From: Heloderma charlesbogerti
Lineage: Eukaryota; Chordata; Lepidosauria; Squamata; Helodermatidae
Length of the DNA: 64,000 nucleotides
Assembly (NCBI GenBank): GCA_026122225.1
Contig: JANEZZ010002877.1
Coordinates: 2,480,001 to 2,544,000 of the forward strand
Reading direction: 5' to 3'
The translations under genes were made by a program, and so were the position numbers. A model generated the notes under the pieces. It saw only the letters and a list, made by a program, of their open reading frames with translations. It was not told the origin of the DNA and made no database searches. Below are positions 49,077 to 60,910 of the stretch, piece by piece; positions within the stretch are counted from its first letter, which is position 1; the number at the start of each line of letters is the position of its first letter.

Positions 49077-49102
49077 ATTGGAGGCACAGTTGTGCCTCCA
49101 AT
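49077..49102. repeat. Perfect 26-bp hairpin
   Basis: Two perfect 12-bp inverse arms, ATTGGAGGCACA and TGTGCCTCCAAT, are separated by GT. Confidence 0.9.
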
Positions 49103-49632
49103 AGATAAGGTGATCAGTCAGAAAAGGATTCTGCCATGTTAAATTAAAATTGGCGGGTGGGTGGGGTGTTATTCTAACATTAATAAAATGGAAAGGATTT
49201 CATCAATCTTCCTGAAAGTCTCACATGCCAGACAGAAATGTCTATTTTATGTAACCTGAAAATTTCAGGAAGATTGGTTAAAGACTGAGGGAGAAAAGGA
49301 AGTTAACAGAAAAAATAAAATAAATACCTGGTCATGCAGTTTGGCCCCATCATGGATCACTGCCTTGTTGTGGCAAAGGGGCTTGCGTAACTCAGTGAAG
49401 CCATAAGCTATGCCATGCAGGGCCACCCAAGATGGACAGGTCATGGCAGAGAGTTCTGACAAAAGGTGGTCCACTGGAAAGGAAATGGCAACCCACTCCA
49501 GTATTCTTGCCAAGAAAACCCCATGGAATGTATCACAAGGCTAAAAGAGATGACGCCAGAAGATGAGCCCCTCAGGTCGGAAGGTGTCCAATATACTACT
49601 GGGGAAGAGCAGAGGGAATTTCCAAGAGTGAA

Positions 49633-50784
49633 GTGGCTGGGACAAAGCCGAAAGGACACTCAGCTGTGGATGTGTCTGGTGGTGAAAAGAAAATCCGATG
49701 CTGTCAAGAACAATCTTGTTTAGGAACCTGGAATGTCAGATCAATGAATCAAGGTAAGCTGGAGGTGGTCAAACATGAGATGGCAAGATTGAACATCGAC
49801 ATCTTGGGAATCAGCGAACTAAAATGGACAGGCATGGGCGAATTTAATTCAGGTGACCATCATATCTACTACTGTGGGCAAGAATGCCTTAGAAAAAATG
49901 GAGTAGCACTCATAGTCAACAAAAGGGTGGGAAAAGCAGTACTGGGGTACAATCTTAAAAATGATAGAATGATCTCAGTACGAATCCAAGGCAAACCATT
50001 CAACATCACAGTAATTCAAGTCTATGCCCCAACCACTGAGGCCGAAGAAGCTGAGGTTGATCGGTTCTATGAAGACCTACAACACCTTCTAGAACTAACA
50101 CCAAAAAAAGATGTCCTCTTCATCAGAGGGGATTGGAATGCTAAATTAGGAAGTCAAGAAATCACCGGGATAACAGGCAGGCATGGCCTTGGTGTACAAA
50201 ATGAAGCAGGACAAAAGCTAATAGAGTTTTGCCAAGAGAACACGCTCATCATAGCAAACACTCTTTTCCAACAGCACAAGAGACGACTCTACACATGGAC
50301 ATCACCAGATGGTCAATATCGAAATCAGATTGATTATGTCCTTTGCAGCCAAAGATGGAGAAGCTCCATACAGTCAGTAAAAACAAGACCTGGAGCTGAC
50401 TGTGGCTCAGATCATGAGCTGCTTCTTGCAAAATTTCGGCTTAAATTGAAGAATGTAGGGAAAACCACTAAACCATTCAGGTATGACCTAAATCATATCC
50501 CTTATGAATATACAGTGGAGGTGAGGAATAGATTTCAGGGATTAGACCTGATAGACAGAGTGCCTGAGGAACTATGGACGGAGGTCCGTAACATTGTTCA
50601 GGAGGCAGCAACGAAATCCATCCCAAAGAAAAAGAAATGCAAGAAAGCCAAGTGGCTGTCTGATGAGGCTTTAGAAGTAGCTGAGGAAAGAAGGGAAGTG
50701 AAAAGCAAGGGAGAAAGGGGAAGATATATCCAACTGAATGCAGAGTTCCAGAGAATAGCAAGGAGAGACAAGAAGGCCTTCTGA
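49633..50784 (+). pseudogene. BovB ORF, endonuclease part, ended by an in-frame TGA
   Basis: 383 codons of an apurinic/apyrimidinic-like endonuclease that nicks target DNA to prime reverse transcription. Visible catalytic blocks are GTWNVRS (Asn34), GISELKW (Glu62), GDWNAK (Asp167, Asn169) and GSDHELL (Ser-Asp-His 259-261). The residue before GDWNAK is Arg. The region after 300 is the Lys/Arg-rich connector (SIPKKKKCKKAKWLSDE). TGA falls after RRDKKAF. The frame then continues without shift through 12 codons into the RT part, so the stop is a point lesion and not a gene boundary. The ATG at 49,633 is the first in frame with family-like sequence. Confidence 0.9.
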
Positions 50785-50820
50785 AATGAACAATGCAAAG
50801 AAATCGAGGAAAACAACAGA

Positions 50821-52533
50821 ATGGGAAAGACTAGAGATCTCTTCAAGAAAATTGGAGATCTCAAGGGAACGTTTTGTGCAAAGACGGGCATGATAAAGGA
50901 CAAAGAGGGCAGGGACCTAACAGAAGCAGATGAGATTAAGAAGAGGTGGAAAGAATACACAGAAGAACTATACAGGAAACATCTGAATGTCCTTGATAGC
51001 CATGAGAGTGCGGTCACTGAACTTGAGCCAGACATCCTAGAGAGTGAAGTCAAGTGGGCCTTAGGAAGCATTACTAACAACAAAGCTAGCGGAGATGACA
51101 GTCTTCCAGCTGAGCTATTTAAAATCCTAAAAGATGATGCTGTTAAAGTGCTGCATTCAATATGCCAACAAATTTGGAACACTCAACAAAGGCCGCAAGA
51201 CTGGAAAAGGTCAGTTTACATTCCAATTCCAAAGAAGGGCAACACCAAAGAGTGTTCAAACTACTGCACAATTGCACTCATTTCACATGGCAGCAAGGTT
51301 ATGCTCAAAATCCTACAAGCTAGGCTTCAGCAGTATGCGAACCGAGAACTACTACAAGCAGGGTTTAGAAGAGGCAGAGGAACTAGAGATCAAATCACCA
51401 ACTTTCGCTGGATCATGGAGAAAGCAAGAGAATTCCAGAAGAATGTCTATTTCTGCTTCATTGACTACGCTAAAGCCTTTGATTGTGTGGATCACAACAA
51501 ACTGTGGCAAATTCTTAAAGTGATGGGAATACCAGACCACCTTACCTGTCTCCTGAGAAACCTGTACCAGGGTCAAGAAGCAACAGTAAGAACCAGACAT
51601 GGAACAACCGAGTGGTTCAAAATTGGGAAAGGAGTACGACAAGGCTGCATATTGTCGCCCTGCTTATTTAACTTATATGCAGAGTACATCATGAGAAACG
51701 CCGGGTTGGATGAATCACAGGTCGGAATTAAGATTGCTGGGAGAATTATCAACAACCTCCGATATGCAGATGATACCATCCTAATGGCAGAAAGCGAAGA
51801 GGATCTAAAGAGCCTCTTGTTGAGGGTGAAAGTGGAGAGTGCAAAAGCTGGTTTGAAACTCAACATTAAAAAAATGAAGATCATGGCATCTGGCCCCATC
51901 ACTTCCTGGCATATAGAAGGGGAAGAAATGGAAGCAGTGACAGATTTTACTTTCTTGGGCTCCAAGATCACCGCAGATGGTGACTGTAGCCATGAAATTA
52001 AAAGACGCTTGCTCCTTGGGAGGAAAGCTATGGCAAACCTAGACAGCATAGTAAGAAGCAGAGACATCACCTTGCCGACAAAGGTCCATCTAATCAAAGC
52101 TATGGTTTTCCCAGTAGTAATGTATGGCTGTGAGAGCTGGACTATAAGGAAGGCTGAGCACCGAAGAATGGATGCTTTCGAACTGTGGTGCTGGAGAAGA
52201 CTCTTACGAGTCCCCTGGACTGCAAGGAGGTCAAATCAGTCCATCCTAAAGGAAATCAACCCTGAGTGCTCATTGGAAGGACAGATACTGAAGCTGAAGC
52301 TCCAATATTTTGGCCACCTAATGCGAAGAGAAAACTCTCTGGAAAAGACCCTGATGCTGGGAAAGACTGAAGGCAAAAGGAGAAGGGGACGGCAGAGGAT
52401 GAGATGGCTAGATAGTATCACCGATGCAATGAATATGAACTTGAGCACACTCCGGGAGAGAGTGCAGGACAGGAAGGCCTGGCGTGCTATGGTCCATGGG
52501 GTCATGAAGAGTCAGACACGACTGAACGACTGA
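50821..52533 (+). pseudogene. BovB ORF, reverse-transcriptase part, in frame with the endonuclease
   Basis: 570 codons with the RTE reverse transcriptase: EVKWALGSITNNKASGDD, RSVYIPIPKKGNTKECSNY, CFIDYAKAFDCVDHNKLW (about residues 214-232), KGVRQGCILSPCLFNLYAEY and RYADDTILMAE (YADD at 315-318). The C-terminal domain follows: YGCESWTIRKAEHRRMDAFE, WCWRRLLRVPWTARRSNQS and FGHLMRRENSLEKTLMLGK. It ends TRLND and TGA at 52,531-52,533. Relative to the copy at 55,061 it lacks two residues before QAGFRRG. Without the upstream TGA it would be one polyprotein with the endonuclease. Confidence 0.93.
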
Positions 52534-52555
52534 ACAACAACAACATGCAGTTTGG

Positions 52556-52839
52556 GCACTAAAAAGTGTGTTGTCATGTGTCCATCATTTGCGAAAAAGC
52601 TGGAAGCTATATATGAAAACCTTTTATGTTTTCCTATTCCCTTTATATTGTAGTTGGTGGAATGGAATGTTTTTCAAAATTCAGTTTATTTTTAAATTAA
52701 TTTTTATTGGTATAATGAATCCCTATGAGATTTCATAAGCCGGCACTCGGAAAGCTGAGAGCGGGGAGGTGCCCGCCGTGTAGAGAAAATAACTGCCATG
52801 TAGAGAAAAGGCAGCGGCGGCAGCTGACTGATTTTCTGG

Positions 52840-52917
<78 letters not shown>

Positions 52918-54471
52918 CAGACAAGCAATCCCCTCAGTGTAACCAGACCCCACTGCTTCTGTTTACTGGTCTGCACTCCCAGCTGTTCCCCTTCTTCCTC
53001 TGCTCCCCTCTTTCCCCTTAATCGTTTGTGTTACTAAGGTCCCTTTCTGGATTCAAGTGCTGGGAACAGAGGGCTTAGAAGGGAGCTGTGCATGGAATGG
53101 AAGTGAAACCATGCTTCATAAACAGGCCTATCTTTCCTTGAGGGCAAAAAGTTTTGCTGCAGGCAATCATGCTGGCAAAGCTGTAGTCAAGCCATGGAAC
53201 AATGGAGTAGTATGAGACAAGGTTACATTTGTTACTCCCTGCAGGTAGCAGCTCCACAAGTCCAGTGTGTTCCCATGTACCCTGGTAAGGCCTAGAGTAA
53301 CATCAGCTGCCTAAAATAATGGGAAACTGTCCCTGCAGGTTTTTGCCCCCCACCCCCCTACGTCATTCAGAACCAAATTTTCTAGTTAATAACTATAGAA
53401 AAGAGCCAATCAAAAAGCAGAAAATTGAGGGCTGTCAGGGGATTAAAGAAAGCAACAGCACCCTGTGAAAAAGACAAGAACCACATTTGTTCCAACCTGG
53501 CTTGCTTGATTTTTACCTTTTTCTTAACTCTGAACTTTATTAGCAGGTTTTGATTTGTTCTGAGAGCTTTTTTGGTTCTTGCTTCCCGTTTGGAAGAAGA
53601 GTCCTCTTTTCTCTTTTTGAAAATGTTTTCTCTCGGCTTTGAGACTATTTTGGGCTATCTTTCTCCAAGCCAGTTTCTGAGCCAGGCACCTGGCACTTGA
53701 GCAGCTTGCTGTAGTTTTTGCCCACTATTTTATTTCGCTGACTGGTGAAGCATAGGCTTCACAACACTTTTCAATTTAAAATATTGTCTTCACTCTCTAC
53801 CTGGATTAGCTTTCCCTACCTGGACTTTGCTGAGTTCTACACTCTGGATTTTAGGAGAGGTCTCTTTCAACCTTCCTCTGGGTTCCCAAAAGCCTGGTCA
53901 TCAGATCTCTGCTTGGGATCTGCAGAGGTAGCTATAGATTCCTTTTAATCCACACACACACATACCCTTCCTTTTCTCTAAAGGTTTGGACCATGCTGCT
54001 ATATAGCTGAAAGCTTCAAACACTGCATTTTGATGTTTGGATTATTTGGATGGGTGGAAGGTTAAGTACAGCTAAGTAAAACTTAAATTGCTGCTGGGCT
54101 TACTTGGGCCAACTAACAGTGTTTTGGGCCTAATAACATTGGGCCTACTAACATTTTTTTAAATAGGCCCTAGCAAGAGTTAAACTGTAGTGTATTTTGC
54201 ATAGTGTATACATATATTTTCTTTGTAATCATTGCATGTTTCACTTTTTACTTCTGTATATGATGTGCTTCTGGATTTCATTTTCTTTATAAACCATTCA
54301 TTTCTTAAGACTTCTACCATGGCATGATTGCATTTGTTTAACAAATTAAAAGGGTATTCACTGTTTTCCTCCTTAAATTTGAAAATATATTTTCAAACAT
54401 ACTGAACATTTAGGTAGCTTTTTAGATAGCAGGGATCTGCATTGGGACCAATGCTTTTCAACTTGTTCATA
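52556..54471. other. Intergenic with compound CT/GT microsatellite
   Basis: A (CT)n(GT)n tract spans about 52,842-52,914. Open frames across it are translations of the repeat (Thr-His or Arg-Glu runs) and are not genes. The remainder is unrecognised AT-rich sequence. Confidence 0.75.
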
Positions 54472-54752
54472 AAGACAGTGTGGAATAGTGGTTAGAGTGT
54501 TGGACTGGAAGCTGGGAGATCTGGGTTCTAGTCTCCATTCATCTCTGAAGCTCATTGGGTGGCTTTGGCCACTCACTGATTCTGAGCCTAACCTACCTTA
54601 CACAGTTGTTGTGAGGATGGAATGGATGAGGAGGATGGCCATGGAAGCTGCCTTGGGTTACTTGCTAGAGGAAAAAGGGCAGGATATAAATGTAATAAGA
54701 AATGTAATTATAATAGTAGTAGTAGTAATAATAATAATAGTAATAATAATAA
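54472..54752 (+). mobile_element. tRNA-derived CORE/MIR-like SINE with TAA-type tail
   Basis: The sense copy has TGGAATAGTGGTTAGAGTGT (A box), GATCTGGGTTCTAGTC (B box), GAAGCTCATTGGGTGGC and GTTGTTGTGAGGATGG, and ends in GGCAGGATATAAATGTAAT. A TAG/TAA trinucleotide tail runs to 54,752. It is the best-preserved of three copies here. Confidence 0.85.
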
Positions 54753-55060
54753 ATGATCTGACCTAGGACTAAGCAGCAAGGTGGCCACGTTTGCTGATTA
54801 CACCAAATTATTTAGGGCAGTTAAAACAAAGAAGGATTGTGAAGAGCTCCAAAAGGATCATTCCATAGTGGACATCAAAATGGCAAATGCAGTTCTATGT
54901 AAGCAAGTGTAAAGTGATGCACCTTCTGGAGGGGACATCCCAACTTCACTTGTATGCTCGTGACTGACCAAGGCAGAGATCGTGGGCTTATGGTTGTCAG
55001 TTTGTTGACAATGTCAACCCAGTGTACAGCTGCTATGAAAAAAGACACATTCCATGTATT

Positions 55061-56434
55061 TGTTGTTGTTGTTGTTGTTGTTGTTGTTCAGTCGTTCAGT
55101 CGTGTCCGACTCTTCGTGACCCCATGGACCATAGCACGCCAGGCCTTCCTGTCCTGCACTCTCTCCCGGAGCGTGCTCAAGTTCATATTCATTGCATCCG
55201 TGATGCTATCTAGCCATCTCATCCTCTGCCGTCCCCTTCTCCTTTTGCCTTCAGTCTTTCCCAGCATCAGGGTCTTTTCCAGGGAGTTTTCTCTTCGCAT
55301 TAGGTGGCCAAAATATTGGAGCTTCAGCTTCAGTATTTGTCCTTCCAGTGAGCAGTCAGGGTTGATTTCCTTTAGGATGGACTGATTGGACCTCCTTGCA
55401 GTCCAGGGGACTCGTAAGAGTCTTCTCCAGCACCACAGTTCGAAAGCATCAATTCTTCGGCGCTCAGCCTTCCTTATAGTCCAGCTCTCACAGCCATACA
55501 TTACTACTGGGAAAACCATAGCTTTGATTAGACGGACCTTTGTCGGCAAGGTGATGTCTCTGCTTCTTACTATGCTGTCTAGGTTGGCCATAGCTTTCCT
55601 CCCAAGGAGCAAGCGTCTTTTAATTTCATGGCTACAGTCACCGTCTGCAGTAATCTTGGAGCCCAAGAAAGTAAAATCTGTCACTGCTTCCATTTCTTCC
55701 CCTTCTATATGCCAGGAAGTGATGGGGCCAGATGCCATGATCTTCGTTTTTTTAATGTTGAGTTTCAAACCAGCTTTTGCACTCTCCTCTTTCACCCTCA
55801 ACAAGAGGCTCTTGAGATCCTCTTCGCTTTCTGCCATTAGGGTGGTATCGTCTGCATATCGGAGGTTGTTGATAATTCTCCCAGCAATCTTAATTCCGAC
55901 CTCTGATTCATCCAACCCGGCATTTCTCATGATGTACTCTGCATATAAGTTAAATAAGCAGGGTGACAATATGCAGCCTTGTCGTACTCCTTTCCCAATT
56001 TTGAACCAATCGGTTGTTCCATGTCTGGTTCTTACTGTTGCTTCTTGACCCTCGTACAGGTTTCTCAGGAGACAGGTAAGGTGGTCTGGTACTCCCATCA
56101 CTTTAAGAATTTGCCACAGTTTGTTGTGATCCACACAATCAAAGGCTTTAGCGTAGTCAATGAAGCAGAAATAGACGTTTTTCTGGAATTCTCTTGCTTT
56201 CTCCATGATGCAGCGAATGTTGGCAATTTGATCTCTAGTTCCTCTGCCTCTTCGAAACCCAGCTTGTACTTCCGGTAGTTCTCGGTTCGCATACTGCTGA
56301 AGCCTAGCTTGTAGGATTTTGAGCATCACCTTGCTGGCATGTGAAATGAGCGCAATTGTGCGGTAGTTTGAACACTCTTTGGCGTTGCCCTTCTTTGGAA
56401 TTGGAATGTAAACTGACCTTTTCCAGTCTTGTGG
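55061..56434 (-). mobile_element. BovB LINE, 5'-truncated, with open RT frame
   Basis: About 1.37 kb of BovB, antisense, with a (TTG)n tail at 55,061-55,089. CCATGTATT occurs at 55,052-55,060 and again at 56,435-56,443, a 9-bp target duplication that shares CCAT with the element at the truncation point. Its minus-strand frame (through 55,088) is open for over 450 codons, with YADD and the full C-terminal domain but no endonuclease. It lies inverted to the full-length copy, 2.5 kb away. Confidence 0.93.
55088..56434 (-). pseudogene. BovB reverse-transcriptase fragment, open but lacking N-terminus
   Basis: The frame opens from flanking DNA and enters BovB at WPQDWKRSVYIPIPKKGNAK. It continues through NRELPEVQAGFRRGRGTRD, CFIDYAKAFDCVDHNKLW, RYADDTTLMAESEEDLKSLL and FGHLMRRENSLEKTLMLGK to TRLND. 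There are no frameshifts or stops, implying a recent insertion. It cannot be autonomous without the endonuclease and the fingers region. The ATG given by the frame (56,470) belongs to the flank and has no meaning for the element. Confidence 0.9.
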
Positions 56435-56532
56435 CCATGTATTCCAAAGCATAATTAGGAAAGGAATCAACTTGGCTGTGTGGATGAGAAAATGCTGAAA
56501 GGCACTGATGTTTCAATCACTGATGACACTTA

Positions 56533-56971
56533 GGGAGCAATCCTCTGGCTGCTAGACAGCCGTAGGATATCTGGTTTTCCAGGAACCAACCTCAGAGCCC
56601 ATGCTCCGATGTCGGTTCCCGGAGAACCAACCTCCCCCCACTTCTGTGCTGCCTCGGAGGCAGCGCAGAACAGCCTCATGCTCCGTGCTCACAAGAGGAG
56701 TGCAGAGCGGCTGAAAAGGGACATTCCTGGAGGGCATTCCGGGGCGGGGAGGGCAGAAATGCGGGTAGGACACATCCAATGTGTCATATAGCAGCCTCCT
56801 TGCCCGCTCTGCCCTCCTGTGGCTAGACAGCCTCAATCGGCTGTCTAGCCAAAAATGCAGGGCAGAGCATGGAAGGAACAATCCCCTTCGCACTTCTCCT
56901 GCCCTGCATTGGATAGGCGGTTGCCTCTGAGTTCGGAGGCAGATGCCTATCTGAATAGGATTGCGGCGCCC
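56533..56971. mobile_element. Harbinger-like non-autonomous element with TTA TSD, copy B
   Basis: 439 bp starting GGGAGCAATCCTCTGG and ending ATAGGATTGCGGCGCCC, with TTA outside both ends (56,530-56,532 and 56,972-56,974). The interior TGGCTAGACAGCC / GGCTGTCTAGCC is also inverted. GC-rich, with no transposase. Related to 31,608-32,056 and more distantly to 62,649. Confidence 0.75.
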
Positions 56972-56974
56972 TTA

Positions 56975-59900
56975 AAATCCTGTCCCCCACAATCCATGAC
57001 TTTCTGGTTCAAGTCAGGCAAATACTGTATAAGGACAATAATTTCACATCTTCTCAGGACAATTTCTGTGAATTCAAACAAAAAGAAAAGTGCAAACTTC
57101 CCAGTTACACAAGATGCTTTATACAACAGAATCAGAAATACGCACTCAGAAATTTTCATTCATTTTTACCACAGAAGCTTCCACACTGCCAGTCACTTTT
57201 TCAAAAACACTTTTGAGTGAGAGATATAAATTATATAAATTATATAAATTATATGCAAGTCCCTTTATTTATTGCATTTTATTCTGCCTTTTAGCTCAAA
57301 GTCTCAAAGACGTAACACAAAAAGAAAGGGGATTGGGAGGGAGGAGGAAACAGAGACAAGATGGAGAAGCCATGTGGTATAGCTGTTTCTCATTACACAT
57401 TGCATGGTGCATACAAGACCACAATGCAAAAGGAGGATCATCAAATCAAACATGCAATAAAGGCTTTGGACAAGTCAAATAAATGAAGACAATTCATGCC
57501 TGCAGGCTTACAATCTAAAAAGGCTGAGATGCTTCATAAGGCAATACAGGACCAGGACAACATGAAGCATCTTTGATGGTCCCAGACACTCCATCCTCCC
57601 AATCTGGGACTGAAAGACCCAGGGAAAGTGTGGGTGCATGGAGGGTACGTTGTAAGCAAGCACCGTTTGTGGCATTGCACAACATCATGACTGAACACGG
57701 GGCACGTCAGATAAGGCGCAGCCTTAGCTTCCCATTTCCTGGCTTTGTGGAGTTTGGACCAATGTGAGATAGCCTTATCATCTGGTCTTTTAAACTGGCA
57801 GGGTTTTTGATGATTGAATATATTCACATTGTACTATAATCCTTCAATTCTGTGCGCACTAACCAAGGAGTGGCTCTCCCACTGAATTCAGTGGGATTTG
57901 TGTCTTCATAAGCATCCATTGAACTGGGCTGCTAATCTCCCCTTCATCTTATATAACTGGACCTGGAGAGCAGACGGTAGGGAAGCCCTTGTCTCTTGAA
58001 GTCATTTCTCAGTGTGGAAATGATATTTTAAAGACTCTCCATTTTCTTTTCCCAGGTTACTAGGAAACTGTGCTTTGGAGAAGGAGGATAAAATATATGA
58101 TGCTTTTCATTAGATAGTGGGAATTTACACAGTGTGGGTCCTGAGAGTGCATGAAACAGTTCTGAATATAATAACTTTCACTCTTCAAGAAAAATAACAA
58201 GTGAATTTAAGTCCTTTGAGAAGACTCTATTCTTAGGAGAACTGGACCCTGGACCCTCCAGTTGTCAAAGTACAATGATGATGTCAATTGCTTTAATCGT
58301 CTAGCACCTGTTGCAAATGCTTTCCATAACTTCCAAAGGTAAAGTTTTCACAGCATGAACACCCTTATTTGCCCATATCTGCCCAGCAACCTGCTGTTAA
58401 ATGCACAGCTACAGAGACTGGTTGAAAAGTTGGCAACACTATATAATAACCATGCACAGAACAATTTTGTAGTCTGGGCCACATTGCTTGAATTATTTTA
58501 AAGCAAAAATTGCCAGATGAATGCAGTAGACATACAGCCAGATGGCTGAGCAGCAACCATCTAATTAAAGCTGCAGTGCTATACCCATAAGCCCCACTGA
58601 ACCCAATGAGATGTCCTTCTGAGTAGACACGTCTTCTCAGAATTATGTGGGAATTCTCTCATCTGGTGGCCGACCCAAGCACATCATTGACATCCGGGTG
58701 TTTGGATGTCCTGCACACATCCAACTGAAATGAAGAGTGCTGCTCAAGGGTGAGGGTGGCTCCTTTTCATTTCAAGTAGGAATTGTTCAGGTAAACTGTG
58801 TGCAGTATTTAGGACAGCACAGCCTCACTGACTGACATTAATCAGATTAATGAATGTAAAAGCTTTCATAAGCCTATTTTAGGGAAAACCCTCTCAAGGC
58901 AGCACACAAATTTTTAAAACCACAAAACAATGATAAAAACACAATGGTAATAGAAGTAAAAACTGACAATTAAAACCAGATAACCATATACATAGTGGCA
59001 CCCAATAAAGTCCTGATGTAATTATAGGCCAAGGTAAACAAACAATTCATTGGGGCCTGCTTGAAGGCTTGTAATGATGGGTACTTCGGGGGTGATCAAA
59101 TCCAAGTATCTCAGGTTTTGATGTATGTTTTCACATTCAGACTTTGATTTCATATTTCATATTTAAAGTTCTCATTCAAAATTTGATGGTGAAATTTGAC
59201 AAATAAGGTGTTTTTTTAATTTTTGTGGGTTGTTGTTTTGTTGCAGGGTGGGTTTTTTGTGTGTGTACAAATGGCTTAAGCTCTATCTGAATCTAGGTCC
59301 CATTGACCTCAGTAATAGGCCTCCCATTGACTTTTGTTGGTATGAACTGAAATTATGATCCTGATCAAACAGCAGGCCCAGAGTGTAAGACCTGGTGGAG
59401 GGGAAGTTGGATAGAGGACTGGACTATTGCTACCACCTCTGCCTCAATGAATGTCTGACTTCCATGCATGAGTAAGACTGAAAGTTCCATGCTAGGTCCC
59501 AATGAAGACCATTGCAGTGTGACTGAAACTAACTGCATGCCTTTTGCACTTGGGTATATTTGTGCATATTCTATGAGTTAGTCACATGTTTTGATTGCAT
59601 TTATGTATTTGTTGCAGTTACAATTTCCAAGGCCTGATGGAATCCTCATGTAGTAAGCCCATTGTATGTGGTGCTTTACTGTGACAACTGGGTGTTTTTC
59701 TTCATGCTACTGCAAACATAACTATTTTGTGGTGGCATGGAGAAAAAGCATCCAATCCATGTGACAAGACATAAGTCTCAATAAGGTCAAATCTGGTCAA
59801 ATTGGATCTGGATTCTATCTTTTCAGACTACTGGTGAAAATTGCATGTTTGAGTACGTCCCCCATACAAAAGATGAAATTGTTTTCTTGCAAATAGAAAA

Positions 59901-60348
59901 GTAGCATAGCAGGAGAGAAAGTTGAGCTAAACCCTTTCCCCCTGACCTCTAGTTTTCTAGATGTAAGGAGACATTAAGGGGGGGGGGAACAGTTCAAACA
60001 TGCAATTTGCACTAGAAGTTTAAAATAGTACAGTCCAGAAAGAGTTTTAGCTCTTGTCTAGGATCTCACCACATAACAGCCATCACATGACATGATTTAA
60101 TAGAATGTTGTTTCCACCAGGCAGTTGTAACATGGATGGCAAATAAAAATGTACCCTGTACAAATTGAAGCCTAGCTGCTAAATGCCAAGAGAAATGAGA
60201 TGAGGCTAGCGGAGAATTTTGCAGGCAAGAAGTCATATAGTGAAAACTGGATCTTGGTCGTGTGATTCATCCACCAAAACATCTCGAGGAGGAGAGATGT
60301 TGTATTTAACTGCTTAGACCTCTTTAGCAGCAACGCAGATCTGTGGGA
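56975..60348. other. Intergenic, mostly unrecognised
   Basis: Includes a short TATAAATTA tandem at about 57,219-57,255, a decayed GCAATCCTA-family MITE near 58,566-58,640 and an A-rich dispersed-repeat fragment near 58,900-59,080. No coding signal is supported. Confidence 0.5.
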
Positions 60349-60371
60349 TCTCTCTCTCTTTCATTCATTCA

Positions 60372-60420
<49 letters not shown>
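60349..60420. repeat. TCAT/TC microsatellite
   Basis: A pure TC run, an interposed (TCAT)n block and a longer TC run. Confidence 0.95.
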
Positions 60421-60424
<4 letters not shown>

Positions 60425-60910
60425 GCTAGAGAAGAACAAGCGTGAGGAGCCATGATTCCATCCCTGCAAGCTACCCCGGGACTGCCACTGATACAGAAGG
60501 TGGGAGGCGATGCCTTGCCGCCTCTTCTTAGCGGGTGGGAGAGGGGGAGCGGAGGTGCAGGCATGCTCAGTAGCTGGTGCCTCCTCAGCAACAGTGCCTA
60601 CAATACTTACAGGCTGTTTGCATCAGAAGCAGAGCTAGAAAGCCATCTTTGCTAGCGACTGAGAGAGAAAGCCGAGACTGAGACGATCAAGCAAGGAGCA
60701 ATGTAAGTACACCTGGTTTTTCCTCCTCCTAAAAAAGGTTCGCCTCTGCCACAACCGACGGGTAATTGAGGGGACTCGTGACTGCAGGGCTGTCAAAGCG
60801 GCGCTCGGGCGCTGTCCGGCAGTTGTGGTGCTGAAAAACTCCGAATACTCGGCATGGGCGTGTTCCTTTACTACAGGAGAGCTACAGAGCTTCGGGCGGT
60901 TGGGATTCTC
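60421..60910. promoter_or_regulatory. CG-rich candidate promoter or first exon
   Basis: CG dinucleotides are common here (CCCCGGG, GCGGGTGGG, AGCGGCGCTCGGGCGC, TTCGGGCGG) but rare in the surrounding DNA, and a CT microsatellite lies just upstream. On the + strand a strong donor, CAAT|GTAAGT, at about 60,702 could end a noncoding first exon. Equally, the region could be the promoter of the minus-strand gene candidate. A 67-codon + frame at 60,452-60,655 shows no domain. No TATA box is obvious. Confidence 0.35.

Larger units (their letters stand above)
49345..52543 (+). mobile_element. Full-length BovB (RTE clade) LINE with perfect 12-bp TSD
   Basis: 3,199 bp bounded by the exact duplication CATGCAGTTTGG at 49,333-49,344 and 52,544-52,555. 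It has a short 5' UTR, one long coding region broken by a single in-frame TGA (50,782-50,784) and a 3' end GACTGAACGACTGAACAACA with a short AAC tail. All endonuclease and RT catalytic motifs are present. It is the longest and best-preserved of four BovB copies in the window. BovB is known for repeated horizontal transfer among vertebrates. This copy sits on the strand opposite the putative minus-strand gene. Confidence 0.97.

Noticed and set aside
51573..52097. Long minus-strand frames across the full-length BovB, and + strand frames across 55.4-56.0 kb
   Set aside because: Antisense shadows of the BovB reverse-transcriptase coding strand.
52704..53021. Open frames on both strands around 52.8-52.9 kb
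   Set aside because: They are translations of the CT/GT microsatellite (Thr-His and Arg-Glu runs).
56552..56893. 113-codon minus-strand frame
   Set aside because: Lies wholly inside the Harbinger-like element and has no transposase motif.
31000..60000. FAIM, expected tail-to-tail with PIK3CB from mammalian synteny
   Set aside because: None of its characteristic exons could be found on the minus strand, so it is presumably beyond the window or moved.
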